Virus record (IMG/VR): IMGVR_UViG_3300027782_000090
Coordinates: 1 to 61,067 of that record
Source: a virus
Reading direction: 5' to 3' (one strand)
DNA length: 61,067 nt
Shown here: piece by piece, positions 16,902-26,949 of the stretch
Position numbering within the stretch: position 1 is the first letter of the stretch
Layout of the letters: every line of letters starts with the position of its first letter
Translations under genes and position numbers: made by a program
Notes under the pieces: generated by a model
Database searches by the model: none
Told to the model about the DNA's origin: nothing
What the model saw: the letters and a program-made list of their open reading frames with translations, nothing else

Positions 16902-18125
16902 TTAATTTTTATCCTCAAAGTCCTTATATCTGTAATATCCCTTGTCAAAATCAACTTGAACAAGAAAGTCTCCCATAAAACCATTGCGGTTCTTTCTAAA
17001 GGCGCACTCAATGATATCACTATTGGTTGCTCGGCCTAAAGCAATAACCCAGTCAGCATCATAGGCAATTTGTCTTGACCAAGCAGTTTGACCTAATGTA
17101 GGTACTCCACTAAGATCATTAACATCATCTGGTGTTGCAGATGAGATAGCAATGATTGGAACCTCTTCGCCAATTGCCATTAACTTTAGTTCTCTTGAAA
17201 GGTTTTTCATTCGTACCGTTTCATTATCTGACTTCTGATTAGGAGCCATCAGTTGAAGGTAGTCAACGATTACAAAGTCTGGCTTGTACTGATCAATCTT
17301 TCCACGAAGTACTGAAGGATTAATCTCCCCACCTTGATCATTTGAAATAATATGGAACTCAGGCTTTCCCTGTAGATGTTTGGCATGCCACATCTTTAGC
17401 ATATCCATTTCAACTTCACCGTTACTTAATTTTCTGTGAGACCAAAGACCTTCGCCCATAATTGTAAATACACGGTTACGAACTTCTGTTTCAGACATCT
17501 CAAGTGATATTACAAGGGGTGTTTTACCCTGTTTCCAGGCCTGTACAGCAAAGTATAGAGCCATCCATGACTTTCCTATGCCTGGGTATGCTAAAAAGAC
17601 TCCTAGCTGCCCTGGCATGATTCCTGAAGGAAGATAGTTATCAAATCCTGGAAGGTTAGTTTTGATCCCAACATGGCCTGCTGCTTGTTGCGCTTTTAAG
17701 TTTTCAAAATACGCAACTGCTGACTCAAGATCGGTCACGTCAATGTCACGAATTGCTGATGTGTTTTTCTTTAGCTCGGATGTTTTAGTAATTAGTTGGT
17801 CAAGTGCTTCACCACCATTACCTGTTTGAATTTCTGAGGCTGCTGTGCGAATAATATCTTTTAGGCTATCAGTTAAGTACTCTGACTGTAACTCTTCAAG
17901 GTGATGTTTTGTAGCGCCAATGCCAGAAATGGGTTGAAAATCTCTAAATTTTTCTACAACCAACTCTACTGGTGGAACAGAACTATTGTGCTCAAAATAA
18001 TTTCTAATGAAATTCCAAACATCGTTATGAGTTCTAAGCAAGTTATCAACATTTGCTTGTAAGAGAACGTGAACTTGTTTATCGCTTAAAACTGCGGAGA
18101 TTAGTTTTGCTTCTGTATTATTCAC
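16902..18125 (-). CDS. DnaB-like replicative helicase
   Basis: The RecA-like helicase core has Walker A AYPGIGKS (residues 179-186), the catalytic Glu in VISLEMSE (E209) and Walker B FVIVDYLQL (D288). A conserved basic end (AFRKNRNGFMGDF) fits the DnaB H4 region. The N-terminal about 130 residues form the helical domain. It starts at GTG 18125, supported by AAAGGAG seven bases upstream. The 8-base overlap with the upstream gene suggests coupling. Confidence 0.92.
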   Translation of the reverse strand: MNNTEAKLISAVLSDKQVHVLLQANVDNLLRTHNDVWNFIRNYFEHNSSVPPVELVVEKFRDFQPISGIGATKHHLEELQSEYLTDSLKDIIRTAASEIQTGNGGEALDQLITKTSELKKNTSAIRDIDVTDLESAVAYFENLKAQQAAGHVGIKTNLPGFDNYLPSGIMPGQLGVFLAYPGIGKSWMALYFAVQAWKQGKTPLVISLEMSETEVRNRVFTIMGEGLWSHRKLSNGEVEMDMLKMWHAKHLQGKPEFHIISNDQGGEINPSVLRGKIDQYKPDFVIVDYLQLMAPNQKSDNETVRMKNLSRELKLMAIGEEVPIIAISSATPDDVNDLSGVPTLGQTAWSRQIAYDADWVIALGRATNSDIIECAFRKNRNGFMGDFLVQVDFDKGYYRYKDFEDKN

Positions 18126-18426
18126 TTAGCCACTCCTTTGCCATTCGTCTACGCTCTGCTCTCTCTTTGTCATCTCGACCTTTGTCTTTTTGTGCCTGTA
18201 AAATTTTTTCTGCGTTGTATGCAAAATAATTCCATGAAGGGTTTTCTGCAACCTTGAAATAGTACTCAAGTATATCGTAGCACCCAGAGACTCCGTATGA
18301 TTCTACAAGAGCATCTGCTGCCCATTGTTCTACATTTAAGTTTAGTGATGGCTTTTGCTCATACTTTGCAGTATGGTATTTACTGTAGCGTGAAAGCAAA
18401 GCCATTCGGTCTTTGCGTTCGGCCAT
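18118..18426 (-). CDS. hypothetical protein upstream of the helicase (102 aa)
   Basis: The protein is helical, with aromatic-rich NPSWNYFAYNAEKI and a highly charged end (DKGRDDKERAERRRMAKEWL). Immediate coupling to the DnaB-like helicase gene (8-base overlap) makes a helicase loader or partner plausible. I cannot match it to a known loader family. Confidence 0.6.
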   Translation of the reverse strand: MAERKDRMALLSRYSKYHTAKYEQKPSLNLNVEQWAADALVESYGVSGCYDILEYYFKVAENPSWNYFAYNAEKILQAQKDKGRDDKERAERRRMAKEWLSE

Positions 18427-18632
18427 TATTCGTTAATTTCAGACTTTGCTTCGTTAATCTTTTCAGCAAGTTTATCTTCAACAAATTTATACACACGCTC
18501 AAAAGCTTGATCTGGAGTCTCCCCATTACGTCTTGAATCAATAATGCCAAGATCAAGTCTTAGTGATTGAAAGTTTCCAAGGTTAAGTGTATATCCTAAT
18601 GTAACAGATACCTTTGTGTCTTCGTTTTCCAT
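18426..18632 (-). CDS. conserved small phage protein (68 aa)
   Basis: I chose ATG 18632 (MENEDTKVSV) because AAGGG lies 6 bases upstream. A longer frame from 18686 has no good binding site and overlaps the previous gene. The product has a beta hairpin-like start (VSVTLGYTLNLGNFQSLRLDLG) and a helical, acidic end. Similar short proteins occur in actinophages as far as I recall; the function is unknown. Confidence 0.6.
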   Translation of the reverse strand: MENEDTKVSVTLGYTLNLGNFQSLRLDLGIIDSRRNGETPDQAFERVYKFVEDKLAEKINEAKSEINE

Positions 18633-18645
18633 TTTATACCCTTCG

Positions 18646-19188
18646 TTAAATAGACTCATTCCAAATTGGAATAAATCTCCCATCATCAGTTCTCGTATAT
18701 GTAAGTATACCTTCTCCCATACGCCTTGTCAACTCTTGCTTAGTGGGAGTAATATCATTTGTTATTAAATTATCTTTTCTTGGTCTGCCAATATGGTTCA
18801 TTGCTAGTATATCACGTATCTCTTTTACTTGCGATTCTGAATAATATGATCGTACTTGCCATCCTCTTGCCCCGCCTTTTTGCGAGCCAGTAGGAAAGGG
18901 TATTAAACCTTTCTTCATTAATCTTGGCATATATTTTTTATGACGATTAACTAAATCAGCAGTCTCTCCAACGGTATATGCTTTCTCTCTTTTCTTTTTA
19001 AACTCACTAATTAAACAACTTTCAACTTGATCTTTGTTAATATTATAAACAGACATAATACCATTAGACTTATTGAAGTGATGAACTCTTACTAAATCCC
19101 CATTTAAAAACCAAACCTTTTTATTACCAGGGATTATAGGGAGGAGATTGTAGCCTTCGCTCTCTGTTGTTCCTTTTTTAGTAGCCAT
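18646..19188 (-). CDS. MerR/excisionase-like helix-turn-helix protein
   Basis: Residues about 70-130 contain a winged helix-turn-helix-like stretch: KAYTVGETADLVNRHKKYMP, then KKGLIPFPTG and RSYYSESQVKEIRDIL, the usual MerR or excisionase pattern. A small GRPRKD motif near residue 138 resembles an AT-hook. The N-terminus has a short SH3-like beta region (KVWFLNGDLVRVHHF). It is likely a DNA-binding regulator. It overlaps the upstream zinc protein gene by 55 bases. Confidence 0.7.
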   Translation of the reverse strand: MATKKGTTESEGYNLLPIIPGNKKVWFLNGDLVRVHHFNKSNGIMSVYNINKDQVESCLISEFKKKREKAYTVGETADLVNRHKKYMPRLMKKGLIPFPTGSQKGGARGWQVRSYYSESQVKEIRDILAMNHIGRPRKDNLITNDITPTKQELTRRMGEGILTYTRTDDGRFIPIWNESI

Positions 19189-19325
19189 AAACCCTCTGAT
19201 GTTTTTTCTGGAGGCGTAAAAAATACCCTGTTACCACAAAGCAGGCAATAGGTTTCAAGGTGTGTTGGAGTGCTGTAAATTCTATCAACTAGCATCCTGC
19301 CTTTGCATTTTTTGCATTTTAACAT
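19134..19325 (-). CDS. zinc-ribbon protein (63 aa)
   Basis: C4/C7 (KCKKCKG) and C27/C30 (YCLLCGN) form a simple zinc ribbon. It starts right at the end of the minor tail protein gene. Its 3' end overlaps the HTH gene by 55 bases; both frames keep coding character. It may bind nucleic acid; no specific function is visible. Confidence 0.6.
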   Translation of the reverse strand: MLKCKKCKGRMLVDRIYSTPTHLETYCLLCGNRVFFTPPEKTSEGLWLLKKEQQRAKATISSL

Positions 19326-19768
19326 TAATTAGGAATACCAATAACTATTAAGTTAACTCCAATAGTTGCATCACCTGTAGTACCAAATCTTACAATACCG
19401 TCAACCTTTGATGTTGTTGGAGATTTTAAAATAACTGAAATATTTTTACCAGCTGGTCTATCTGTTACGTTTACTACTGTTGCTGTTACAATTGGAGCAA
19501 ATTTAAACTCTACTCCAAAATCATAAGTAAATGCTTGCTCTTGACCTGCGGTAACAGTTCCTCCATTAATAATTTCTTTGTACCCGCCTAAAATTCTTGA
19601 CTCTGAAATTCTTCTGGTTTGCTTTCCATTAGTTCCAGCATCAACAGTTAAATACTTTGAGTTGGTTGGAGATACCTGGGTAGAAATATCGTTAATTGCT
19701 TCAGCTATTTTATAAATATATGTTACGTCTAGAGGCTGTCCTCTATCTGGAAGTGGTAGTTTTGCCAT
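19325..19768 (-). CDS. minor tail protein with H-type lectin-like C-terminus
   Basis: The N-terminal 40 residues (PLPDRGQPLDVTYIYKIAEAIND) look like a short tail-attachment or trimerisation segment. The rest is beta-rich (FTYDFGVEFKFAPIVTATVVN and DGIVRFGTTG), resembling H-type lectin domains of phage tail fibres. It is the last of the minor tail genes and probably a receptor-binding or accessory protein. The ATG has no ribosome binding site but has an extended -10 nine bases away, so transcription is near-leaderless. Confidence 0.65.
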   Translation of the reverse strand: MAKLPLPDRGQPLDVTYIYKIAEAINDISTQVSPTNSKYLTVDAGTNGKQTRRISESRILGGYKEIINGGTVTAGQEQAFTYDFGVEFKFAPIVTATVVNVTDRPAGKNISVILKSPTTSKVDGIVRFGTTGDATIGVNLIVIGIPN

Positions 19769-19777
19769 AGTTATTCT

Positions 19778-19786
19778 ATTATACCA
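19778..19786 (-). promoter_or_regulatory. extended -10 with near-leaderless start
   Basis: The minus strand reads TGGTATAAT nine bases before the ATG at 19768. The expected transcript start leaves a leader of only about three bases. Confidence 0.55.
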
Positions 19787-20242
19787 TTAAACGCTATACT
19801 GAATTGACTCAAACAGTGTAGATCCTGTAAATCTTTGCTTTGGAAATGTTGGGATCTGAACAGCTATTTTAAACTTTGTAGCCCCTGTTCTTTTTATTGT
19901 TACATATGATGGGGAATTTACAGTTGTAATATATTCCCAAGCCTCGGGAGATGATGCGCTATTCCAGTTTACATAAACATCATACCTGTCTGCACCTAGG
20001 CCTTGTGCTTGTTCCCAAACACAAGTTATAGTGCTACCAACAACAGTGACTGAATGGGGGCTAGGGCTAAGAACAGGATCTAATGGGGTTACAGGTAGGC
20101 TATATTGCGGAGACCAATGAGAAGATCTATTCTTATCTTCTGATATAATGCGATATCTTAAAGAATAGTCTTGTTTAACTCCACTAACTGCATTAATGTT
20201 TGACTTTAGGATGGTCACTTTTTTAATTCCTACATCTGCCAT
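19787..20242 (-). CDS. FnIII-like minor tail protein (151 aa)
   Basis: Two beta modules are visible: SLRYRIISEDKNRSSHWSP, and an FnIII-like repeat with VTVVGSTITCVWEQ and ADRYDVYVNW. Such Ig/FnIII folds decorate phage tails and aid carbohydrate attachment. It lies within the minor tail block and shares a start/stop overlap with the upstream gene. Confidence 0.7.
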   Translation of the reverse strand: MADVGIKKVTILKSNINAVSGVKQDYSLRYRIISEDKNRSSHWSPQYSLPVTPLDPVLSPSPHSVTVVGSTITCVWEQAQGLGADRYDVYVNWNSASSPEAWEYITTVNSPSYVTIKRTGATKFKIAVQIPTFPKQRFTGSTLFESIQYSV

Positions 20243-21465
20243 TATTGCACATCCACTGTAAATCTAAACTCTACATAGTTTGTAGTGTTTGATAGTTTAG
20301 TTATTGTTGCTCCATCTGTAGTTTTAATAACTGAATACCCTGTCAATCCATAAAGAGAATTTACTGTGCTAACATTTTCAAGCCTTAGAGCATCCAAAAC
20401 AATATAAAACTCTGAAGACGGTAGATCGTTTACTAAAGTACATGCAAAAATTTTAACAAGATTTATAGATGACCAAGTAAATGTTGTACTTTTTCTTAGC
20501 TGCTGGAGCTGTTTGGTTGAAACGTAATACCTGTTTGTTACAAAATCATAATCGTCTTTAGATAAGATTGTTTCAAACCTGGCCCATTCACCAGTGTCTT
20601 GAGAGTCTGAATTTGAAAATTCTATCATTATTCTAACTTCATCTGGAACAACAGAGCTTGCAGCTGAGCCGTTTCTATTCACTATTGAAAATGCAAGTCT
20701 AAGTTCGTCTGTAGGAGAGTTTTTGCCTAGGTCAACAGATGTTCCATATAGGTGAATATGATCTGATCCAGACTCTACCTTTAATCTTGTAAATCCGCCA
20801 ACTTCTTCTGTTGTAAGTTCTGAGCTATTTCCACGAATCATAATTAAATTATTTAAAAATCTACTTCTTTCATTCTTTGATACTCTATTCTGAAAACTAA
20901 AGATATGATTATCAACAGTAGTTTGAATTGCTGGTGTATCAACCAAAACTCCATTTGGACCTGGATCATACTGCTTTGTCAATGGATTAATCTTATACTC
21001 TCCCTCAATGACATTGCTATCAACTGAGTCTAATGGTGAGTATACTGTAGGAATTTTTTCTGCTGATGTTTGTGAATGATATTCCCAGTTTTCATTATTA
21101 TTAAAAGAGTAAAGTGTTTTACTGTCATAGGCTCCAGCAGAAGGATTAGATCCCGCAGAAAAAATACCGACTTCTGACATTTCGTATCTTTCTTCGGTTG
21201 GAAGTTCTGCTGTTAGCACCACTTTAGATATTTTTTGAATTGAGTCATCTACTGTGACCTCTTCAACAACATAGCCACGGGATGTAATCGGAACACGAAA
21301 CATTTCAAAATCAAGTGTTTCTTTATCTGAATAGTCTAATAAGCTTAAATCATCTGAATCGCTTAAAGGTTTTGGACCGCAGCCCACAGCAATGTATGAA
21401 GCATATGCAGGGGCTTGCCCAACAAGATACTTTGCTAAAATTCCTTTACCAGTATTAGTTATCAT
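20242..21465 (-). CDS. minor tail/baseplate protein (407 aa)
   Basis: The N-terminus (MITNTGKGILAKYLVGQAP, then YASYIAVGCGPKPL) is typical of phage tail proteins that attach distal fibres, similar to baseplate J-adjacent or gp12-type starts. It continues as beta-rich sequence with TAELPTEERYEMSEVGIF. It probably forms part of the tail tip. It is translationally coupled to both neighbours. Confidence 0.7.
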   Translation of the reverse strand: MITNTGKGILAKYLVGQAPAYASYIAVGCGPKPLSDSDDLSLLDYSDKETLDFEMFRVPITSRGYVVEEVTVDDSIQKISKVVLTAELPTEERYEMSEVGIFSAGSNPSAGAYDSKTLYSFNNNENWEYHSQTSAEKIPTVYSPLDSVDSNVIEGEYKINPLTKQYDPGPNGVLVDTPAIQTTVDNHIFSFQNRVSKNERSRFLNNLIMIRGNSSELTTEEVGGFTRLKVESGSDHIHLYGTSVDLGKNSPTDELRLAFSIVNRNGSAASSVVPDEVRIMIEFSNSDSQDTGEWARFETILSKDDYDFVTNRYYVSTKQLQQLRKSTTFTWSSINLVKIFACTLVNDLPSSEFYIVLDALRLENVSTVNSLYGLTGYSVIKTTDGATITKLSNTTNYVEFRFTVDVQ

Positions 21466-21956
21466 TAATCATTCACCTCATATATTGTACCATTAAGTAT
21501 CTCTCCACCGTTTAGGATCTCAACCTCTACCTGTTCATCTGTTTCCATATTAATTACATTAATAATAATATTACCAGTTTCTGCTTCAAGATACACTATT
21601 TCTCCGTTTGGTCCAGTGCCTACATCTGGTACTCTTTTTTCAAACCTAATAGGAAAATTTTTAAAATACACATCTGATGTATTTTGAAGGCTAAGAATAT
21701 TATTAGGATTATAGTCGAGATTAATTTGAGATAAATTTCTTACAACTTGACGGTTTTGATTTTGACCATTTACTAAATCATTTCGAACAATGTTAATCAT
21801 TTCTTGTCCACCAATGTCCTCAAAGACAAGGTCGATCATTGTTTCTTCAGGGATCTGCTTGTCATCAAACAAGATTAAATCGGGGGTAGCCACCTTTACT
21901 GCAGGAGAAACGCTAGGTGTTGCTGGTGTTGCTAAATTTGCTACTGGATCTACCAT
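21465..21956 (-). CDS. hypothetical tail-tip protein (163 aa)
   Basis: The N-terminal 35 residues are low complexity (Pro/Ala/Val, LATPATPSVSPAVKVATP). An acidic beta-rich region with DLVFEDIGGQEMINIVRND follows. Its location between two minor tail genes suggests a tail-tip component. No family is recognised. Confidence 0.6.
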   Translation of the reverse strand: MVDPVANLATPATPSVSPAVKVATPDLILFDDKQIPEETMIDLVFEDIGGQEMINIVRNDLVNGQNQNRQVVRNLSQINLDYNPNNILSLQNTSDVYFKNFPIRFEKRVPDVGTGPNGEIVYLEAETGNIIINVINMETDEQVEVEILNGGEILNGTIYEVND

Positions 21957-24900
21957 TATAAAACCTCACTTAAAAATACGTTCATTTCTGGACCATCCTT
22001 AGATTTGCTATACTCAATATTATAAATGACGAACCTTTTATCTGTTGTTCCAACAATGTCAACTCCGTTTTGATTGTAGTCAACACTAACTATATCTCCA
22101 AGTTGTAATATTGGCATAGAGAATAAACTAAGACCAATAGATTTTCTTGGCTTCATAACTTTTGATATAATCCATTTCATTAAATTATTTGCATCGTCGT
22201 CTGTTTGAATATACTCTACATCTAAAGAAAAATCTTTTTTGCCATAAGTCATGCGACTTAACTTAATATCTTCATAATCTTTTTTAGCTTTAAATGGAGA
22301 AGATACTAAAGAATCTCCTAAGAATTCTGGATTAGAAAAATCACTATTTTTAGAAAAATATTTATCTACAGTAAGAGTATTTTGAGATTGCTGTGTAAAA
22401 GTGATTCCTTGAACCTGTAGATAGTTTCCTTTTTCTTGATCAAGCCTGATTTGTGTGTCTGTTGCATTAAAGATTAAGAATTCTGCACCATAAGATCCTG
22501 CTCTAAATCCAGATACGGTATATCCTTTAACACGATTAAATGTTGGAGTTAGTTTTGCAAATAATGCTGGATAAGCTTTATCATATTTAAAATTAAATAG
22601 CGCTGCTTCTCTCATAATGCTTCCAAACTCATCAAAATAAATATTGTAGGCTGGAGTATCATTTGGACTAATCCCAGACAAATGTGTTCCTTGTATAATT
22701 CCACTCATTGAATATTTTCTAAATGCCTCATTGACATTTATCTCTCCATTATTAAATGCCGAATTTACTGGAGTGTCGAGTGCGAAGCCAGTATTTTGGC
22801 TATAATTATTTGTGATAGCATAAATGTTTTCAAACATAACTTTTGAAGACCCTCTTACAAACATTGCCATGTTATTATATGTTGGAAGTGGATCTGTGTC
22901 GTCAACTGTTGCTATTAGGTTATTGTTTATATATAGGTAGAATGTTCTTATTGATCCATTATCAATATACTCAGCAGATAGGTCGTAAACACTTGTACTC
23001 TCGTCACCAGTCATCCTATATTGACCTGTAAATAATCCTGGATCAATGTTAATATTTGTTAATCCCTCCCAAAGTTTTACAGGAACCGCCTCTGTACCAG
23101 ACTTTTTAATTTTATAAAACATAACATTATTTACATTAACCGAGTTAGTTGTTGTAAACCCTTCTGAGCCAAGACCAATAATCTCAAAATAATATCCATT
23201 ATTTGTTGTTGGATTTAAAAGAAAAGCTAGTCCACCAGACCCGCCAGAAATACTAATAGCTTTATCTGGTGATGTTCCGTCTACAGTAAAGTAGGTGGTA
23301 TTTCCAACAGCAGTCTGAGTATTGTTTTCGTCGTTTTGCAACTTTCCAATAATTCTCATACGAGTACCAAAATGCTTATATCTATTATCTAATTTTTTAT
23401 ATACGTAAGAAATAAAATCTAACGGCTTTTCAGTTGTTGTAAAAGAAGGGCCATTCATTATTAAGGCAGAAGATTGAATAGATCCGCTTCTTGGAGAACG
23501 CAGTGTGCCTATTTCATTTTCTGAAATATAGTTTGAAGAAAGTATGTTTTTTATAATGCTATTTCTTGTAGTTTTTTGAGCAAGAGTATTGTTTATTCCT
23601 GCCTCTCCCACAGTAGTTGCTACATCTACTCCTGTTGAAAATAAATATTCTGATTTCATATTGCAGCCACGAATATAAGCGTTGTCAAACCAATAAGGAT
23701 TTATCCCAGCATAATGCTCTACAACTTTTGTTCCAAACTGACCTCTACCATGTTTTGCTACTGAACCATTTTTTAATCTAAGGACACCAGCAACTTCTTC
23801 GTAGTTTGGCTCAGAATAAATTCTTACTCGGCCAGTTGGGTAAATCTTACCCTTAAAAGAAATTTGTGAAAAATATTTTTCGTATTCCTGAGTATCACTA
23901 ATCCAAACATTACCAATTTGACCAGTTGTTGTGGTTGTGTATATAGCTTGTCCATTATTTCCTTCTGAAACAATAATTTTTTCTGCTCCTGGAATATTAA
24001 ACTCAACTGCATCAAATTTAATTATTTCTCCATTACTGTAAAAGTATCCGTTATATCTGCTAAGCCAATATACGGCTTCTCCAAGATCCATTATGTTATC
24101 TACAACGGCATGGTTTGATACAGAAGGAACACTTAAAGTAAGGTTAGAGTTAAGTGGGATTGCAGATAAAGTATAAGTTGACGAACCAGAGTTGTCGTTA
24201 ATTGATTTTGTGCTTTCTGTCCCACTAACTTCCCATAATAATACTGGCTTATAGATCCAAGTCTTAGCATCATCAACAAGCATCCTCTGCCCAACACTAC
24301 CTTCAGATTTTTGAATATACCTCAAGGTGTAATTAATAACTCCATCATTATAGACGTGATTGTCTTGTGAAGATATTTCCATGATATTTGCAATCTTAGG
24401 TTTTGTTGTTTTGTTTTGATACACAGACACATCTTCTAAATCTGTTGATCCATAAAGAGTGATGTCTGTTTCTCTTTGAGTAATAGTTGGCATAATGTAG
24501 TCTTTACTCATCATAATAAAATTATTATACTCATCAAAGAACATTGCAGTTTGTGTTGATACGGCAATGCTTTGTAAAACTTCTGCCACATTTGTATCTG
24601 GTTTAACAAAAAAGAATGGAATAATTGTTTCAGATTCTCCAGGAACTCGTTTAAAAATATAATTAGAAAACCCAATAGAATCAAGAAGTAGGGATACCGC
24701 AGAGCTTACAGATGTGCTTGTAGATAAAATTGCTGGAGCAGTTAAAGACTCTAAATAAAAATATAAATCTCTTAATTCAATATCTACAGTTTTTGAAGAG
24801 TTATTATTTACTGGAAAACCATCTGAATACATTGTTTTAATTGGAATGTAATAATCATAACCACCAACATCTAAGATTATTTCATAAAACTTAAACTGAA

Positions 24901-26302
24901 TATGTCTTGATATATAATCTTTAATAATACTTGCAGAATTGTTTTGATTAAATGCGTCATCATAGTCAAATAATTCAAGAGATCCATTTGAAGCAAGAAG
25001 CTGACCAACTGGCATTCCGCTTACCCCTAAGTCTGATGCAGTTTTGTTAACAGAATAACTAAGGGTTTTTCCTGTAAGGTTAACACACAACCTTGGAGAT
25101 ATTTCAATTAAGTCAAAGGTGCAGTTGGGCTTGTTCATTGTTTGAACTACAACTCTAATACCACGTATATGCTCAAACTCTCTGTACTTAGATAGTCCAT
25201 CTAGTGTGCTGGTGTATGCAATTGGAGCAGTTAGGTCTGTAACAAAATTAGTTAATCTATCTACCGTGTCTTCTTGTAATGTCCATCCATATTCAGGGGT
25301 AAAGGTTTCATACTTATCTGCAACCCAAACATAAAATGTTCCTAAGTCATTATCGTTTTCCTGAACCAAGTAAGCATATCCATTTATAGAGCTTTCTGGT
25401 AGCAAAGTAATAGATGAATAAACTTCTGCAAAGACAAAGTTTGCTTCAAACTTAGTTGGTACTTTTAGTCCATAAGAAAGCTCAACATACCCATCAGACC
25501 TAATAATTTCTGTGCCGTCTTTTCTTTTTGTATTTTGATTAAATGATACAAGGTCTACCCAAGTATTTCCCTTAAGAGCTTGAATTTTCCAGTCTAGTGG
25601 AGTTGCTTTATTAATGTCTCCATAGTAGGGGTCGTTAAAAGATCCAGCTTTGTTAGAAAATGGGCCAAGGTCAATCTCTCCGATATGAGTTTGCATTTTA
25701 ACAACAACTCTATTTGCTGGAATGTTTTCTTTATAAGCAACAAAAGGAGCAGCATCATCTATAATATTTTTACCAGTTACTTGCTGGTTAGAGATTCCAT
25801 AATCATTTCCATTTTCAGACCTGTACGATGTCCAATACTTAAAAGTATCATTTTTGTCTGGCATGTAATATCTTGGTCTTTTTGCCATTTCAGAATTAGC
25901 ATTGTGTAAAAATGATCCTGGGAAGTATGCAGCTTTATTAATTCCCGATCTTGGACGGAAAGGCTTAAAACAATCTTCTAAAGAATAAAGCATTTTAAGT
26001 TTGTCTTTGGTGGATATTAAGGTTGTAGGGTTGTCACTATCATCAAAACCTCCATCAATTACAACATCGGCATCTGTTGCACCATAATAAAATTTTACCT
26101 CTGTATCTTTATTTTCGTCACCGCTAAAAAAATTTGGAATTGAACTATATATAGAATTTTGATTGTTTGATCTATAGCGATAGTTTCCAATTGTATGAAT
26201 ATTTGTTGGTATGTTCATGTTCCATTCTGCAATAATGGCAGACTGACTTTTAACAGATGAAGAGGTCTCTAGATGGTTTTGAAGTTCTGAACTGATAAAC
26301 AT
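21956..26302 (-). CDS. large minor tail protein / tail hub (1448 aa)
   Basis: The long beta-rich protein follows the distal tail-like gene, in the usual place of the tail-associated hub or host-recognition protein. Early motifs (AEWNMNIPTN, KFYYGATDADVVIDGG) match actinophage minor tail proteins as I know them. The region near residues 560-620 (FFVKPDTNVAEVLQSIA and AMFFDEYNNFIMMSKDY) resembles the tail hub fold. The middle third has lectin-like beta sandwiches (GGLAFLLNPTTNNGYYFEI, FYLYINNNLIATVDD). No obvious peptidoglycan hydrolase motif is seen. Confidence 0.8.
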   Translation of the reverse strand: MFISSELQNHLETSSSVKSQSAIIAEWNMNIPTNIHTIGNYRYRSNNQNSIYSSIPNFFSGDENKDTEVKFYYGATDADVVIDGGFDDSDNPTTLISTKDKLKMLYSLEDCFKPFRPRSGINKAAYFPGSFLHNANSEMAKRPRYYMPDKNDTFKYWTSYRSENGNDYGISNQQVTGKNIIDDAAPFVAYKENIPANRVVVKMQTHIGEIDLGPFSNKAGSFNDPYYGDINKATPLDWKIQALKGNTWVDLVSFNQNTKRKDGTEIIRSDGYVELSYGLKVPTKFEANFVFAEVYSSITLLPESSINGYAYLVQENDNDLGTFYVWVADKYETFTPEYGWTLQEDTVDRLTNFVTDLTAPIAYTSTLDGLSKYREFEHIRGIRVVVQTMNKPNCTFDLIEISPRLCVNLTGKTLSYSVNKTASDLGVSGMPVGQLLASNGSLELFDYDDAFNQNNSASIIKDYISRHIQFKFYEIILDVGGYDYYIPIKTMYSDGFPVNNNSSKTVDIELRDLYFYLESLTAPAILSTSTSVSSAVSLLLDSIGFSNYIFKRVPGESETIIPFFFVKPDTNVAEVLQSIAVSTQTAMFFDEYNNFIMMSKDYIMPTITQRETDITLYGSTDLEDVSVYQNKTTKPKIANIMEISSQDNHVYNDGVINYTLRYIQKSEGSVGQRMLVDDAKTWIYKPVLLWEVSGTESTKSINDNSGSSTYTLSAIPLNSNLTLSVPSVSNHAVVDNIMDLGEAVYWLSRYNGYFYSNGEIIKFDAVEFNIPGAEKIIVSEGNNGQAIYTTTTTGQIGNVWISDTQEYEKYFSQISFKGKIYPTGRVRIYSEPNYEEVAGVLRLKNGSVAKHGRGQFGTKVVEHYAGINPYWFDNAYIRGCNMKSEYLFSTGVDVATTVGEAGINNTLAQKTTRNSIIKNILSSNYISENEIGTLRSPRSGSIQSSALIMNGPSFTTTEKPLDFISYVYKKLDNRYKHFGTRMRIIGKLQNDENNTQTAVGNTTYFTVDGTSPDKAISISGGSGGLAFLLNPTTNNGYYFEIIGLGSEGFTTTNSVNVNNVMFYKIKKSGTEAVPVKLWEGLTNINIDPGLFTGQYRMTGDESTSVYDLSAEYIDNGSIRTFYLYINNNLIATVDDTDPLPTYNNMAMFVRGSSKVMFENIYAITNNYSQNTGFALDTPVNSAFNNGEINVNEAFRKYSMSGIIQGTHLSGISPNDTPAYNIYFDEFGSIMREAALFNFKYDKAYPALFAKLTPTFNRVKGYTVSGFRAGSYGAEFLIFNATDTQIRLDQEKGNYLQVQGITFTQQSQNTLTVDKYFSKNSDFSNPEFLGDSLVSSPFKAKKDYEDIKLSRMTYGKKDFSLDVEYIQTDDDANNLMKWIISKVMKPRKSIGLSLFSMPILQLGDIVSVDYNQNGVDIVGTTDKRFVIYNIEYSKSKDGPEMNVFLSEVL

Positions 26303-26949
26303 TATACTTCTTCCAAAGTAATGTCAACATCCCAAAAATCGTAATTACTTGATCCACGCTTAACAATTGAATATTTAAAATCAGAAAAGAAAACCTCAAC
26401 TAGCTGATTATATTGATCAAGGTGGGCGTAAGAATTATCATCAGTGCCAAAATTAGATTTTTTGTCATAAGCAAGGTATACCCAAAAAGAGCCTTTGTGA
26501 TTTTCATACCAATCAAGCAAATCTACACCACCTGCACCGCCATCTGTAGTATATTCCATTGAAGAGTTTGCCATAGAAGATAGACCAGTGGAATTAAACT
26601 CAGGGTCAAGGGCGTATGAGCGAGATGGCAACATTTTCCAAGATGTAGAAATATTTAGTTTATCAGCAATGTGGTATGATCTCATACGACCATTAATCAT
26701 TCTTTCACGTTTTTCAATTCTGGTTGTTTGCATATTAATGGCATCACGATTATCGTCAGATAAGATTATAAATTGGTTGATTAGACTTGTATCTGTCTCT
26801 GTGGTTCCAGATCCTATTTCATATCCATATGGTACGTAGATTCCATTTTTTAGGGTTCCTGCATTTTCTGACCATAGCATTGCTTGTGGTCTGGCATACT
26901 TCTTTCTACCTTGAATGTACGCTGAGTTAGCATCATTTGCTGTAGGCAT
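26302..26949 (-). CDS. distal tail-like protein (215 aa)
   Basis: The gene lies directly after the tape measure gene, where distal tail (Dit-like) proteins are found. The sequence contains RRKKYARPQAML-like basic segments near the N-terminus (QGRKKYARPQAMLWSENAG) and a beta-rich body with SFWVYLAYDKKSNF and YDFWDVDITLEEV. It likely joins the tube to the tail-tip hub. The assignment is from position and general character. Confidence 0.7.
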   Translation of the reverse strand: MPTANDANSAYIQGRKKYARPQAMLWSENAGTLKNGIYVPYGYEIGSGTTETDTSLINQFIILSDDNRDAINMQTTRIEKRERMINGRMRSYHIADKLNISTSWKMLPSRSYALDPEFNSTGLSSMANSSMEYTTDGGAGGVDLLDWYENHKGSFWVYLAYDKKSNFGTDDNSYAHLDQYNQLVEVFFSDFKYSIVKRGSSNYDFWDVDITLEEV